Source: Nitrospinaceae bacterium
GTDB lineage: Bacteria > Nitrospinota_A > UBA7883 > JAJDBK01
Direction: 5' to 3'
Assembly: GCA_029261405.1 (NCBI GenBank)
Contig: JAJDBK010000011.1
Location: 124,001-188,000 of the forward strand
Length of the DNA: 64,000 nucleotides
Shown here piece by piece: positions 26,614 to 35,254 of the stretch. Under the pieces are notes generated by a model. That model searched no databases. It was not told the origin of the DNA and was given only the letters and a program-made list of their open reading frames with translations. Position 1 is the first letter of the stretch, and each line of letters opens with the position of its first letter. Made by a program: the position numbers and the translations under genes.

Positions 26614-28776
26614 TTGAAAAGAATCCTTGTCCATATAGTTATAGTATCGATGGTGGCGTTCGCCGCCTACTCCAACTCTTTTTCCGTACCGTTCCAGTTC
26701 GATGACCAAGCGAACCTCGATACGCCGATCATGAAAGACCTCACATACTTTCACGATTATGAAAAGGCGAGCGAGTTGCGGCTCTCCCATGTGAGAAGTA
26801 ATATTTTCGCCAGATACTTCGGCAGTCTGTCATTCGCCCTGAATTACCATATTCATGGTCACAAGGTGTTTGGATATCATGTTGTGAACATGGCGATTCA
26901 TCTGATAACGGCCCTGCTCATATACGCGCTTGTACGAATGTTGTTTCAGACTCCATTCTTCGCTGGTGGCAAGGGTGTCGGTTTGGGTGTCGGGGTCGGG
27001 GAGCGGTCGCAAGAGTATCTGGCTCTTTTTTCCGCCCTCTTTTTCGTATGTCACCCGCTCCAGACCCAGGCGGTGACCTATATTGTTCAGCGGTTCGCCT
27101 CAATGGTCACCCTCTTTTACATAGCGTGTGTGTTGGCGTATCTTCTCTTCCGGCTGGCTAAACCCGGTTTTGGCAAGGTCGGCCTTTTCATCCTGGCTAT
27201 CGTTTTGAACCTCGTGGCGATGAAAACCAAAGAGAATGCGTTCACCCTGCCCATAACACTTTTTATGGTGGAGGTGATGTTCTTTTCAGGACCGTTCGGG
27301 AAGCGGACTTTATACCTGTTACCTTTTCTTGTCAGTCTTGCTATTGTGCCATACCAGGTTTTCGGCGGTAAAGACACCCTAGACGTGGTGGATGGCGACT
27401 TTCAGTTTCCCGGCCTGAAGATGACTGGAACGGTGTATATGATGACATCGTTTCGGGTAATTGTTACTTATCTGCGTCTGCTTTTTGTACCGGTCAATCA
27501 GAATCTCGACTACGACTACCCGATCTACGACACTTTTTTTGATCCGAACGTTTTTCTCTCATTCATACTGCTGACCGGACTTTTTTTGACAGCAGGATAT
27601 CTTTTCTGGATATCTTCTGTTGGGAACAGGGCGTACAGGCTTGTCTCTTTTGGAATCTTCTGGTTCTACATAACCCTTGCGGTCGAATCGACCATCGTTC
27701 CCCTTCCGAACGTGATTTTTGAACACAGAATGTATATGCCGATGTTCGGGGCCGTATTGGCGATAATGGCTCTTATTGTCTCTTTCTACAATAAGTCGTC
27801 CGCGCGTAAAGGCGCCCTTCCCGGACCGCTGGTCGTTTTCCTGTCGCTACTGGTCCTTGTCTATTCATACGCCACCTACAACAGGAATCTCGTATGGCAA
27901 GATCCACTCGTTTTCTGGCTCGATATCGCCAAAAAAAGCCCGAACAAAGCCCGCGCCCATACCAATGCGGGTCTCTACTACTCCTCCGGGGGGATGTATG
28001 AGGAGGCTGAAAAGGAGTTACTCAGGGCGATAGAGATAGACCATGCGGACAGCCATGCGCTTAACAACCTGTCGGCGAATTATCTCAGGATGAAACGCTA
28101 CGACGATGCGATAGTATACGGCATAAAGGCGGTTGATCTTAACAACACCCAGGTGGACGCCCACATTAATCTGGCCATCTCTTATGCGCATATCGGCAAG
28201 CTGGACGAGGCGATCAACGAATTGAGGGTTATCGTGAAAATCGACCCCGACTCGGCTTATGTGATGTATAAATTCGGCCTGAACTACGCCAACCAGTTGA
28301 CCGTTATAAACGCGATCAAGGTCTTCAGCGAAATGCAGGGTAAATGGTCGAGCTTTTTAGACTCGAGCGTCCATAATGATATCGGTCTTGGTTTCATCCG
28401 TCAGGGGCGGTACGAGGAGGCGGAAAAGGAGTTTGCCACATCCCTTGAAATAGACCCTGACAGAGCCATAACCGTCAGCAATATCGCCGTGCTCGAATAT
28501 GAGCGGGGCAACCTTGACAAGGCTGTGGACCTCTATAAACGGGCGTTGGAGATGGACGAAAAGGCTCCTGTTATCCATAATAATCTGGGTGTGACATACG
28601 AGCGTCTCGGTATGGATGATGAGGCTGTAGAGCATTACAGCAGAGCCATTGAGATAGCGCCCGGCTACCGTGACCCCTACTATAACCTTTCCGTTATTTA
28701 TAAAAGGGGAGGGGATGAGAAACTGGCCCTGGAGTATCTGAACAAATACAGGGCGTTTAACAAGGGGAAACGTTGA
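26614..28776 (+). CDS. TMTC-like GT-C membrane glycosyltransferase with C-terminal TPRs
   Basis: 720 residues from a TTG at 26614 behind GGAGG. The first loop carries YSNSFSVPFQFDDQANLDTP, the acidic pair of GT-C enzymes, and then FALNYHIHGHKVFGYHVVNM and AIHLITALLIY, the H-x-x-N-x-x-x-H pattern of TMTC proteins. About ten hydrophobic helices follow to residue 430. Residues 445-720 hold about eight TPR units (for example YEEAEKELLRAIEIDHADSH). Eukaryotic TMTCs are O-mannosyltransferases using dolichyl-P-mannose, while bacterial relatives are mostly uncharacterised. It follows gspM by about 50 bp, and a DPM1-like donor synthase is at 30080, so it may glycosylate secreted proteins. Confidence 0.8.
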   Translation: MKRILVHIVIVSMVAFAAYSNSFSVPFQFDDQANLDTPIMKDLTYFHDYEKASELRLSHVRSNIFARYFGSLSFALNYHIHGHKVFGYHVVNMAIHLITALLIYALVRMLFQTPFFAGGKGVGLGVGVGERSQEYLALFSALFFVCHPLQTQAVTYIVQRFASMVTLFYIACVLAYLLFRLAKPGFGKVGLFILAIVLNLVAMKTKENAFTLPITLFMVEVMFFSGPFGKRTLYLLPFLVSLAIVPYQVFGGKDTLDVVDGDFQFPGLKMTGTVYMMTSFRVIVTYLRLLFVPVNQNLDYDYPIYDTFFDPNVFLSFILLTGLFLTAGYLFWISSVGNRAYRLVSFGIFWFYITLAVESTIVPLPNVIFEHRMYMPMFGAVLAIMALIVSFYNKSSARKGALPGPLVVFLSLLVLVYSYATYNRNLVWQDPLVFWLDIAKKSPNKARAHTNAGLYYSSGGMYEEAEKELLRAIEIDHADSHALNNLSANYLRMKRYDDAIVYGIKAVDLNNTQVDAHINLAISYAHIGKLDEAINELRVIVKIDPDSAYVMYKFGLNYANQLTVINAIKVFSEMQGKWSSFLDSSVHNDIGLGFIRQGRYEEAEKEFATSLEIDPDRAITVSNIAVLEYERGNLDKAVDLYKRALEMDEKAPVIHNNLGVTYERLGMDDEAVEHYSRAIEIAPGYRDPYYNLSVIYKRGGDEKLALEYLNKYRAFNKGKR

Positions 28777-28794
28777 TTCCATCTGTATGGCTGA

Positions 28795-28823
28795 ATGAAA
28801 TTGTCAGAGTAAAGTGGTATAAT
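28795..28823 (+). promoter_or_regulatory. Possible promoter upstream of the peptidyl-prolyl isomerase
   Basis: A perfect TATAAT at 28818-28823, preceded at 17 bp by ATGAAA (28795-28800, 4 of 6). A hairpin CGATCCT/AGGATCG (28873-28892) with a nearby T-run at 28899-28903 lies in the leader and may be a weak terminator or attenuator. Confidence 0.35.
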
Positions 28824-28972
28824 CAACGATTGTTTTTTGTAGCGGAATCGTCCTGAGCCCCATCCGGTTTTTCGATCCTCAGGTTAGGATCGGTTCTGTT
28901 TTTCAGATATATGACATTCGAGCGTGACGCCTGTCTATTGAGGTGTTTCGCAACATGGAGAGAAATACGGAA

Positions 28973-30007
28973 ATGATTTTCGCCCGACTGACATTCCTTT
29001 CAACCCTCACGATTGCGCTGGCTCTTACGCTCGTCTCCTGTTCGGGAGGTGGCGAAGAGAAAAAAGCGACCACCCCACCAACAAAACAGAAACCTGTTGT
29101 GAAAATGAGGACGGGCTTTGATTTAGCGTCGATCCCGGAGGTAGTGGCGAAAATCGGCGACAAACAGGTCAAGAAGTACAGGCTGATCTCCATCCTTTCG
29201 GGGATAGAATCGTCGATGGGTGAGGCCATGTTGAAGGACCGCGCCGCCCTTGAAAGGTTACGGGGTGACGTGATCGAGCAGTATATAAACAATGAATTAT
29301 TCATTGTCAAAGCGGAACAAAAAGGGATAGTCGCATCCGAAGAGGAGGTTGGCAAACAGCTCAGGGAGGCTATCAGGAAAGCTGGTGGCGCTGACCCTTT
29401 TTACGCCCGGCTCAAGGTGTCCGGCAAGAACGAGAATGTCGTTAAGGAAGAGATCAGAAACGACATTGTAATAAATAAGTTGATGAAGACAGAGGGTGTG
29501 TTTGATGTAACCATTCCTGATGAAATCCTGAAGAAATATTACGACGAAAACAAAGATGAGTTTGCCAAGGGGGAGATAGTCCGTCTTGCGGAGATTTTCG
29601 TAAAGAAAGAGAAAGACGACAATGACGGCGCCAAGGTAAAGATGAAACTTGCCGCAGTAAAAGAGGCTCTTGATAATGGTCAGGATTTTTCCAGGGTCGT
29701 AAAGGAATTGAGCGAAGACCCCGCTTCCGCCGCAAGAGGTGGAGAGATCGGTTTTGTCGAGCGGGGCACTGTGCCGGTACTCGACGTTGTTTTCAATTTG
29801 AAAGCTGGAGAGGTGGCCGATCCCATCGAAGTGAAGGTTGGCTATCATATCGTAAAGGTTATGGAAAAAAGGCCGCCAGGCATATTGAAGTTTAGTGAAG
29901 TGAAGAATACCATCTTCGAAAAGCTGTCCCGGCAGATAAGAGATAAACAGACATACGAGTATGTAAATCGTCTCAGGAAAGAGTTCAACATAACCATCTT
30001 CATGTAA
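28973..30007 (+). CDS. Lipoprotein peptidyl-prolyl cis-trans isomerase (SurA/PrsA/PpiC type)
   Basis: 344 residues from the ATG at 28973; GTG 28943 and ATG 28955 are in-frame alternatives. The signal peptide ends in lipobox LVSC with Cys23. A SurA-like N-terminal helical domain follows (LEQYINNELFIVKAEQKGI-type region), then a parvulin domain (RLAEIFVKKEKDD, LSEDPASAARGGEIGFVERG, AGEVADPIEVKVGYHIVKVM). It should fold exported proteins in the periplasm. Its place between the secretion/glycosylation genes and the DPM1-like gene suggests help for secreted or outer-membrane clients; SurA-like and PrsA-like roles cannot be told apart. Confidence 0.88.
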   Translation: MIFARLTFLSTLTIALALTLVSCSGGGEEKKATTPPTKQKPVVKMRTGFDLASIPEVVAKIGDKQVKKYRLISILSGIESSMGEAMLKDRAALERLRGDVIEQYINNELFIVKAEQKGIVASEEEVGKQLREAIRKAGGADPFYARLKVSGKNENVVKEEIRNDIVINKLMKTEGVFDVTIPDEILKKYYDENKDEFAKGEIVRLAEIFVKKEKDDNDGAKVKMKLAAVKEALDNGQDFSRVVKELSEDPASAARGGEIGFVERGTVPVLDVVFNLKAGEVADPIEVKVGYHIVKVMEKRPPGILKFSEVKNTIFEKLSRQIRDKQTYEYVNRLRKEFNITIFM

Positions 30008-30079
30008 CAGCCCCCCTTTGCAAGGCTACTCCTTTCGCAAGGCGGTTCGAGGCTGGCGGTTGACTGGAAATATCTCATT

Positions 30080-30943
30080 ATGAATAAGAAAATAAGCGTC
30101 ATCATTCCCGCCAGGGATGAAGAGGAGGGGTTACGCTCTTTCCTCCCCCTTCTGCGGGAGACACATCCAGATTATGAGATTGTGGTTGTGGACGATGGAT
30201 CGACCGATGGCACGGTGGACGTATGTAAAAAGAATGGTGTTACGGTGGTATCGCACCCTTACAGCATGGGAAACGGAGCCGCCATAAAGACCGGCGCCAG
30301 AAACGCCAATGGTGAAATATTCGTATTCATGGATGGCGACGGCCAGCACAACCCGAACAATATCGCCTCCCTTCTGGCGAAGATGGATGAAGGCTACGAT
30401 ATGGTGGTCGGCGCCAGAACCGACAAATCGTCCCAGGCCAATATCCAGCGCCATGTCGCCAACGGAGTTTTTAACCTGTTCGCGGGTATTTTGGTCGGGC
30501 GTGAAATACCCGACCTTACGTCCGGGTTCCGCGCGGTAAAATCGGGTCTGTTCCTGGAGTTTTTGAGCCTGCTTCCAAACGGTTTTTCATATCCCACCAC
30601 CATCACCATGGCTTTTTTCCGGTCCGGTTATTCGGTGGCTTACATTCCCATATTTGTGAGCAAGAGGTTAGGGGATAGCCACATCAAGCCGGTCAGGGAC
30701 GGGTTCAGGTTTTTACTTATCATGACAAAGATGGCGGCTATCTATTCGCCGATGAAACTGTTTGTGCCGATGAGCCTTTTCTTTTTCACTACAGGTTTTT
30801 TCTACTACATATATACTTATGTTACTTATCATAGCTTCACCAATATGGGAGCGCTCTTTTTCATAACGTCGATCCTGATATTCCTGATCGGGCTGGTATC
30901 AGAGCAGATAACCAACCTGATGTATATCTCCAAACATAAATAG
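30080..30943 (+). CDS. GT2 glycosyltransferase, DPM1/polyprenyl-phosphate-sugar synthase-like
   Basis: 287 residues. The GT-A core is classical: SVIIPARDEEEGLRSFLPLL, IVVVDDGSTDGTVDVCKKNG, VSHPYSMGNGAAIKTGARNA, the DxD region FMDGDGQHNP and DLTSGFRAVKSG. Two C-terminal hydrophobic helices (LFVPMSLFFFTTGFFYYIY, GALFFITSILIFLIGLVSE) anchor it in the membrane. Enzymes of this kind load a sugar from a nucleotide donor onto polyprenyl phosphate. That product is the donor for GT-C enzymes, so it pairs naturally with the TMTC-like protein at 26614. The sugar is not determined. Confidence 0.88.
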   Translation: MNKKISVIIPARDEEEGLRSFLPLLRETHPDYEIVVVDDGSTDGTVDVCKKNGVTVVSHPYSMGNGAAIKTGARNANGEIFVFMDGDGQHNPNNIASLLAKMDEGYDMVVGARTDKSSQANIQRHVANGVFNLFAGILVGREIPDLTSGFRAVKSGLFLEFLSLLPNGFSYPTTITMAFFRSGYSVAYIPIFVSKRLGDSHIKPVRDGFRFLLIMTKMAAIYSPMKLFVPMSLFFFTTGFFYYIYTYVTYHSFTNMGALFFITSILIFLIGLVSEQITNLMYISKHK

Positions 30944-30952
30944 TAGCTCTTC

Positions 30953-31732
30953 ATGATTGATCTGTTTCCGGGAAGCGAACTTTACCACGACAGATCGCAG
31001 GGTCCGCTCGCCAGGTGGTACTGCCGTCTGTTCGGTGTCCCTATTATCGGATTACGGATCAGACTACGCAGAATCTCAAAACTCCTTCCCGACACCGCCA
31101 CAACGATTTTAGACGCCGGGTGCGGGCGTGGTGTAATTACACGATTGATAGCTGGCAGGTATGCGGACGCAACTATAGACGCAGTGGACGACAACGCAAA
31201 AGGTCAGGAGATAAACCGTACTATTTCGCAGAAGGCCGGTTTTGATAACATAGACTTTATAACCTCCGATCTGCGCGATTTTACCAGCGGAAAAGAGTAC
31301 GACCTTATAGTTTCGGTGGACAATCTTGAACATATAGAAAACGACATCGAAGTAATGACGAAATATTGCGATATGATGAAACCGGGTGGCCTCTTTCTGG
31401 TTCACGTCCCCCACTACCACCGTCGCTGGCCCTTATTCAAAAAGGAAATAAACTTCGACGTGCCGGGACATGTGCGACCCGGATACACAAAAGAGGAGCT
31501 TGAGGAAAAGGTCAAGCAGGCCGGATTTGTGGCGGAACGATCTGGCTACTCCTACGGTTTTGTCGAGAACATGGTGAACAACCTCTCATACATGATAACA
31601 AAGGCGGAGGAGCGGAACAAAGAGATCTACGCGCTCCTCTTCCCCTTCATGAACGTCGTAGCGTGGTTCGGGCAGTTCATCTGGCCCGATTTTGGCGCCG
31701 GAGTATGGGTGGTAGCCAGAAAACCGGAGTAG
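30953..31732 (+). CDS. Class I SAM-dependent methyltransferase
   Basis: 259 residues, 9 bp after the GT2 gene. Motif I is TTILDAGCGRGVITRLIAG, motif II region DYDLIVSVDNLEHIENDIEV (written EYDLIVSVDNLEHI), and the post-motif is MKPGGLFLVHVPHYH. The rest has two hydrophobic patches (IYALLFPFMNVVAWFGQFIW), which suggests a membrane-associated substrate. It could methylate a lipid-linked sugar or quinone-like lipid; pairing with the DPM1-like gene favours the former. It is the last gene on this strand before a half copy of the palindromic repeat. Confidence 0.85.
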   Translation: MIDLFPGSELYHDRSQGPLARWYCRLFGVPIIGLRIRLRRISKLLPDTATTILDAGCGRGVITRLIAGRYADATIDAVDDNAKGQEINRTISQKAGFDNIDFITSDLRDFTSGKEYDLIVSVDNLEHIENDIEVMTKYCDMMKPGGLFLVHVPHYHRRWPLFKKEINFDVPGHVRPGYTKEELEEKVKQAGFVAERSGYSYGFVENMVNNLSYMITKAEERNKEIYALLFPFMNVVAWFGQFIWPDFGAGVWVVARKPE

Positions 31733-31767
31733 CCTGAACGGAAACCTCCAAAAAACCGTGTTCTCGA

Positions 31768-31800
31768 AGTCTGTCGGACTTAGGATGATTCTGTTAAAAA
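31768..31800. repeat. Single end of the palindromic repeat family
   Basis: AGTCTGTCGGACTTAGG and the following GATGATTCTG match the left end of the element at 20517 and the right end, read in reverse, of the element at 62400. No matching opposite end is seen before hisS, so this is a solo or decayed half. It lies between two convergent transcripts. Confidence 0.75.
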
Positions 31801-31836
31801 GTATAGTGCCTTTTTAATCAAAATGTTCGGGTATGA

Positions 31837-33135
31837 TTAATTCGGATCGACGTTCTCCTGCTCTCCCAACAGGTCGTCCAAAACTTCCGGCAGGTCGTTT
31901 AAGGCCGCTTTTTTCTGGACCCCGGTTACCATATCCCGCAGAGTGGCTGTTTGGCTCAGAATCTCTTCATCCCCCAGGATCAGCGCGAATCTGGCGCCTG
32001 AGCGGTCCGCTTTTTTCATCTGGCGTTTCATGTTTCCGCCGTCGAAACTCCGGTCTACCTTGTAGCCGAAAGAGCGGAGTCGGTGCGCAATCTCGAAAGC
32101 CTGTTCATTCGCCTCATCGTTCATAAGGAGCATGAAGACATCTGGAACATTGGCTGTTGTATGCATGGTTGAATCGATATCTACGAGGTCGATGAGTCGC
32201 TCCATTCCAATGGCGAACCCTATGGCGGGTGTGGGTGGACCTCCTAACCGTTCCACAAGTTTGTCGTATCTTCCGCCACCGGCCACCGCGTTCTGCGCTC
32301 CGAGGTTTTCCGATGTGATTTCAAAAGCGGTGCGGGAATAATAATCGAGTCCCCGGACAAGTTTCGGATCGACAATCACCGGAAGCTCCAGGTCGAGCAG
32401 GGGTCGTCTCATGCCATTAAAATGATCCTTACACTCCCCGCAGAGATAATTGTCCAACGTTGGCGCGTCTTCCGTGGTTTTTTTGCACAGGGTCGATTTG
32501 CAATCGAGCGCTCTTAACGGATTCATGTCGATTCGGGTCCGGCAGTTATCGCACAACTCCGTCTCCCGCTCCTTCAGAAACTTTAGCAGAGCCTCCTTAT
32601 AAGAAGGGCGACATTCGGGGCATCCCAAAGAGTTCAAAACGATTTTTAGCCCTGTGACCTTCAGCTCGGAGAAGAAATCCATCAACATTATTACAAGCTC
32701 GGCGTCAACAGCCGGATCGGAGGAACCGAAAATCTCGGCGCCGATCTGGTGAAACTGACGAAACCGGCCAGCCTGGGGACGTTCGGCTCGAAACATCGGG
32801 CCGAAATAGAAAAGCTTGGTGATACCGGGCGGGTTGTACATCTTGTGTTCGATATACGACCTGACGACGCTGGCTGTCCCTTCGGGGCGCAATGTCAGCG
32901 ACTCGCCTCCGCGATCTGTGAAGGTATACATCTCCTTGGAGACGATATCGGTTGTCTCACCGATTGAGCGGCTAAAAACCTCGGTCCTCTCGAAAATCGG
33001 TGTGCGCACCTCCCGGAAGTTGTACAGCTCAAAAATATCCTGGGCCACAGCCTCCACAAGGCGCCAGGCCATCGCTTTTGCTGGAAGAATATCCTTTACC
33101 CCTTTGACATTCGTTAATATCTCTTCTCTAGCCAT
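31837..33135 (-). CDS. hisS: Histidyl-tRNA synthetase
   Basis: 432 residues, normal length. Class II motifs are clear: LRPEGTASVVRSYIEHKMY (motif 2 start), FYFGPMFRAERPQAGRFRQF, the histidine signature GLDYYSRTAFEI and GGGRYDKLVERLGG, and motif 3 AIGFAIGMERLI. The C-terminal anticodon domain ends with a short acidic tail. It charges tRNA-His in the cytoplasm. Its ATG abuts the stop codon of the upstream sirtuin gene with no gap. Confidence 0.97.
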   Translation of the reverse strand: MAREEILTNVKGVKDILPAKAMAWRLVEAVAQDIFELYNFREVRTPIFERTEVFSRSIGETTDIVSKEMYTFTDRGGESLTLRPEGTASVVRSYIEHKMYNPPGITKLFYFGPMFRAERPQAGRFRQFHQIGAEIFGSSDPAVDAELVIMLMDFFSELKVTGLKIVLNSLGCPECRPSYKEALLKFLKERETELCDNCRTRIDMNPLRALDCKSTLCKKTTEDAPTLDNYLCGECKDHFNGMRRPLLDLELPVIVDPKLVRGLDYYSRTAFEITSENLGAQNAVAGGGRYDKLVERLGGPPTPAIGFAIGMERLIDLVDIDSTMHTTANVPDVFMLLMNDEANEQAFEIAHRLRSFGYKVDRSFDGGNMKRQMKKADRSGARFALILGDEEILSQTATLRDMVTGVQKKAALNDLPEVLDDLLGEQENVDPN

Positions 33136-33885
33136 TTATTTCTCCGGTATCTGTTCAATCAGTGGTGGCAAAACCTCGCCCGCTTTTCCGAGAATAGTGT
33201 AGTCGGCGAGACTTGTGAGGGGTGTCGGTTCTAGGTTGATTTCAATTACAGTTGCGCCGTTGTTTTTTGCCATTCCCGCCAGACTCGCCGCAGGCTGAAC
33301 CACTCCCGAGGTTCCGATCACAAAAAAAAGATCAGCGCGGGAGGATGTGTTAAAAACCCTCGACAATACCGATTCATCAAGCGATTCGCCGAACCAGACT
33401 ATGTGGGGGCGCAAAAGTCCGCCGCATTTTCCGCATTCGGGGGGAATTTCGGGAAGGGGAGTATCCCTGTTCTCCCTGATATCTCCGTCGGTAAGACAAC
33501 GTGTGTACCAGATATTCCCGTGCATCTCTACAGGATCAAGACTGCCAGCCAGACGGTGATGCCCGTCCACATTCTGGGTTATGAGTGTGAAATCGTCGTA
33601 GAGTTTTTCAAGATCGGCCAATGCGGTGTGACCAGGATTTGGTCTGGTCTTAGCAACCAGACCTCGCCGCCAGTCGTACCACTGCCAGACAAGTTCCGGG
33701 TTGCGGGCAAACGCCTCCGGGGTGGCAAGCTCCTCGGCCCTGTGGTTTTTCCACAACCCTTCCTCCCCACGAAAGGTCGGGACACCCGATTCCGCCGATA
33801 TCCCCGCTCCGGTCAGGACGGCGACGCTTTTTGCGTTTGAGATAACCTCAATCGATTCAGCGGGAAACTGTGTAAAAGTGGCCAT
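33136..33885 (-). CDS. cobB: NAD-dependent protein deacylase, class III sirtuin (CobB type)
   Basis: 249 residues. NAD-binding motifs are VLTGAGISAESGVPTFRG and LITQNVDGHH, the catalytic His122 is in VEMHGN, and IVWFGESLDES and VIGTSG follow. Tyr70 and Arg73 (WYDWRR) match the Y-x-x-R pair that recognises acyl carboxylates in SIRT5 and E. coli CobB, so desuccinylase or demalonylase activity is likely as well as deacetylation. The zinc site has Cys130, Cys151 and Cys154; the fourth Cys is missing from the first pair, as in other class III members. It is the upstream gene of a cobB-hisS pair. Confidence 0.93.
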   Translation of the reverse strand: MATFTQFPAESIEVISNAKSVAVLTGAGISAESGVPTFRGEEGLWKNHRAEELATPEAFARNPELVWQWYDWRRGLVAKTRPNPGHTALADLEKLYDDFTLITQNVDGHHRLAGSLDPVEMHGNIWYTRCLTDGDIRENRDTPLPEIPPECGKCGGLLRPHIVWFGESLDESVLSRVFNTSSRADLFFVIGTSGVVQPAASLAGMAKNNGATVIEINLEPTPLTSLADYTILGKAGEVLPPLIEQIPEK

Positions 33886-33972
33886 TGTTTAATCAAAACG
33901 CCGATTTTATCATATTACCCGGTATTGTTCATGCCGTTTGAGGTTCAGGTAGTGTCCTGATGGGGGTAATGC

Positions 33973-34119
33973 TTGTTTATTGTTTCCGAATATGGTTGCC
34001 CAGACTGTGGGGAAATTCCAGCTTGTCTAAACCGACATTGGCATAGTACCCCACAAACCCGTGAATATATTAGCTCATATGTTGAGGTGGGTATAAGGAT
34101 AGCTTACTCTTTATCATGA
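33973..34119 (+). CDS. Possible small zinc-motif ORF
   Basis: A 48-codon frame from a TTG at 33973 with GGGGGT 5 bp upstream. It contains CPDCGEIPACLNRHWH, a compact Cys/His cluster that could bind zinc. The rest of the 287-bp interval between cobB and the NDT-like gene shows no clear feature and is AT-rich near 34100-34150. The frame may be chance; the supporting evidence is the Cys/His spacing and the ribosome-site-like purines only. Confidence 0.25.
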   Translation: MFIVSEYGCPDCGEIPACLNRHWHSTPQTREYISSYVEVGIRIAYSLS

Positions 34120-34172
34120 ACATTGTTAGTATAGAATAGTCGGAGTGTACCGATTAGAAAAGGACAATAGCA

Positions 34173-35117
34173 ATGAACATTCCTGAACGTGAACTCGATC
34201 CGTGTAGTGTCTGCAATACAGATGGGGCTGAATCCAAAACACCCATGTCATCTAATGGAATTAGACAGCTTTGTATAAGGTGCGGTGAATTTGAAGCCAA
34301 CGGAGATGCTTTGAATCTCCTTAGTACTGGTCTTGGTCCTGACAAACGAGCCAAGATTTCAGGGTGGGTGCGGGAACAATTCAGGGCGGGGGTTGTTCCA
34401 GTAATCTTGACTGGCAATCGAATAAAGCAAATTTTATCGCTCCCACTGCCCACTATCATGGAACGGGCGGAGCTACTGCTACTTGAAGCGGTTAAAGGTC
34501 AAGATAAACTTGGAGAGATTTTCAACATTACTGATCCAAGATTCCTTGCCGCATCATATTCTACTGAATATGACGACGTACACTTTCTGCAAACAGTTCT
34601 TAGAGGAAAGGACATGCTACAGACCATAGCAACGGGAGGTTCAGCCGAGGTGATGCCTGACGGTTACATACATGCAGATAATATTTCCCGCAAACAAGTA
34701 AACTCTAGCCAAGCATTCGTTGCAATGTGGTTTGATGAAAATTTGATCAAAGCATATGAAAATGGCTTTGCGACTGGAATTATCAATGCTGGTTACGACC
34801 CACTCCGGATTGACAAAGTGGAACATATCAACAGGATCGATGATGAGATCATAGCCCAGATAAAGGTTTCTCGTTTCGTTGTCGCAGATTTCACCGGTCA
34901 TCGCACAGGGGTCTACTTTGAGGCTGGTTACGGAATGGGACTGGATTTGCCAGTGATTTGGACTTGTCACAAGGATAGCATGGATGACCTTCATTTTGAT
35001 ATTCGACAGTTCAACTGTATCGATTGGGAAGAGCCAAGCGACCTTGCTGAAAGGCTCCAGAAAAGAATCGAGGCGGTTATTGGTGTTGGACCGAAAAAGA
35101 TTTTAGATAGCCCTTGA
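34173..35117 (+). CDS. Zinc-finger plus nucleoside 2-deoxyribosyltransferase-like (NDT/TIR-like) protein
   Basis: 314 residues with AAGGA 8 bp upstream of the ATG. Cys11/Cys14 (CSVC) and Cys34/Cys37 (CIRC) form a probable N-terminal zinc site. A helical linker follows. The C-terminal domain starts AFVAMWFDENLIKAYENGF and continues GYDPLRIDKVEHINRIDDEI, VVADFTGHRTGVYFEAGYGMG and LPVIWTCH. This is the fold of nucleoside 2-deoxyribosyltransferases, with Asp239 and the likely catalytic Glu250. Relatives of this stand-alone type are usually uncharacterised. The domain is structurally related to TIR-type NAD-consuming effectors. An immune-effector role is inference, helped by the neighbouring toxin-antitoxin pair and differing base composition. 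Confidence 0.75.
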   Translation: MNIPERELDPCSVCNTDGAESKTPMSSNGIRQLCIRCGEFEANGDALNLLSTGLGPDKRAKISGWVREQFRAGVVPVILTGNRIKQILSLPLPTIMERAELLLLEAVKGQDKLGEIFNITDPRFLAASYSTEYDDVHFLQTVLRGKDMLQTIATGGSAEVMPDGYIHADNISRKQVNSSQAFVAMWFDENLIKAYENGFATGIINAGYDPLRIDKVEHINRIDDEIIAQIKVSRFVVADFTGHRTGVYFEAGYGMGLDLPVIWTCHKDSMDDLHFDIRQFNCIDWEEPSDLAERLQKRIEAVIGVGPKKILDSP

Positions 35118-35193
35118 AAACGCATGGCTTGCAAAAGGTTGATGCCCTGCTTTCAGGTTGCGAGGAGATCGTAACTAACCTGTACAGCGCTTA

Positions 35194-35241
35194 TTGACAG
35201 ACCTTCTAACGGTGCTATTATATGGTCGTATAAGAGACCAT
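35194..35241 (+). promoter_or_regulatory. Promoter and operator of the toxin-antitoxin pair
   Basis: TTGACA (35194-35199), a 16-bp spacer and TATTAT (35216-35221). Just downstream, ATGGTC (35222-35227) and GACCAT (35236-35241) form an inverted repeat with 8 bp between arms, covering the start site. This is the expected place for autorepression by a Phd-family antitoxin. Confidence 0.75.
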
Positions 35242-35254
35242 TACGGAGGTGAAA

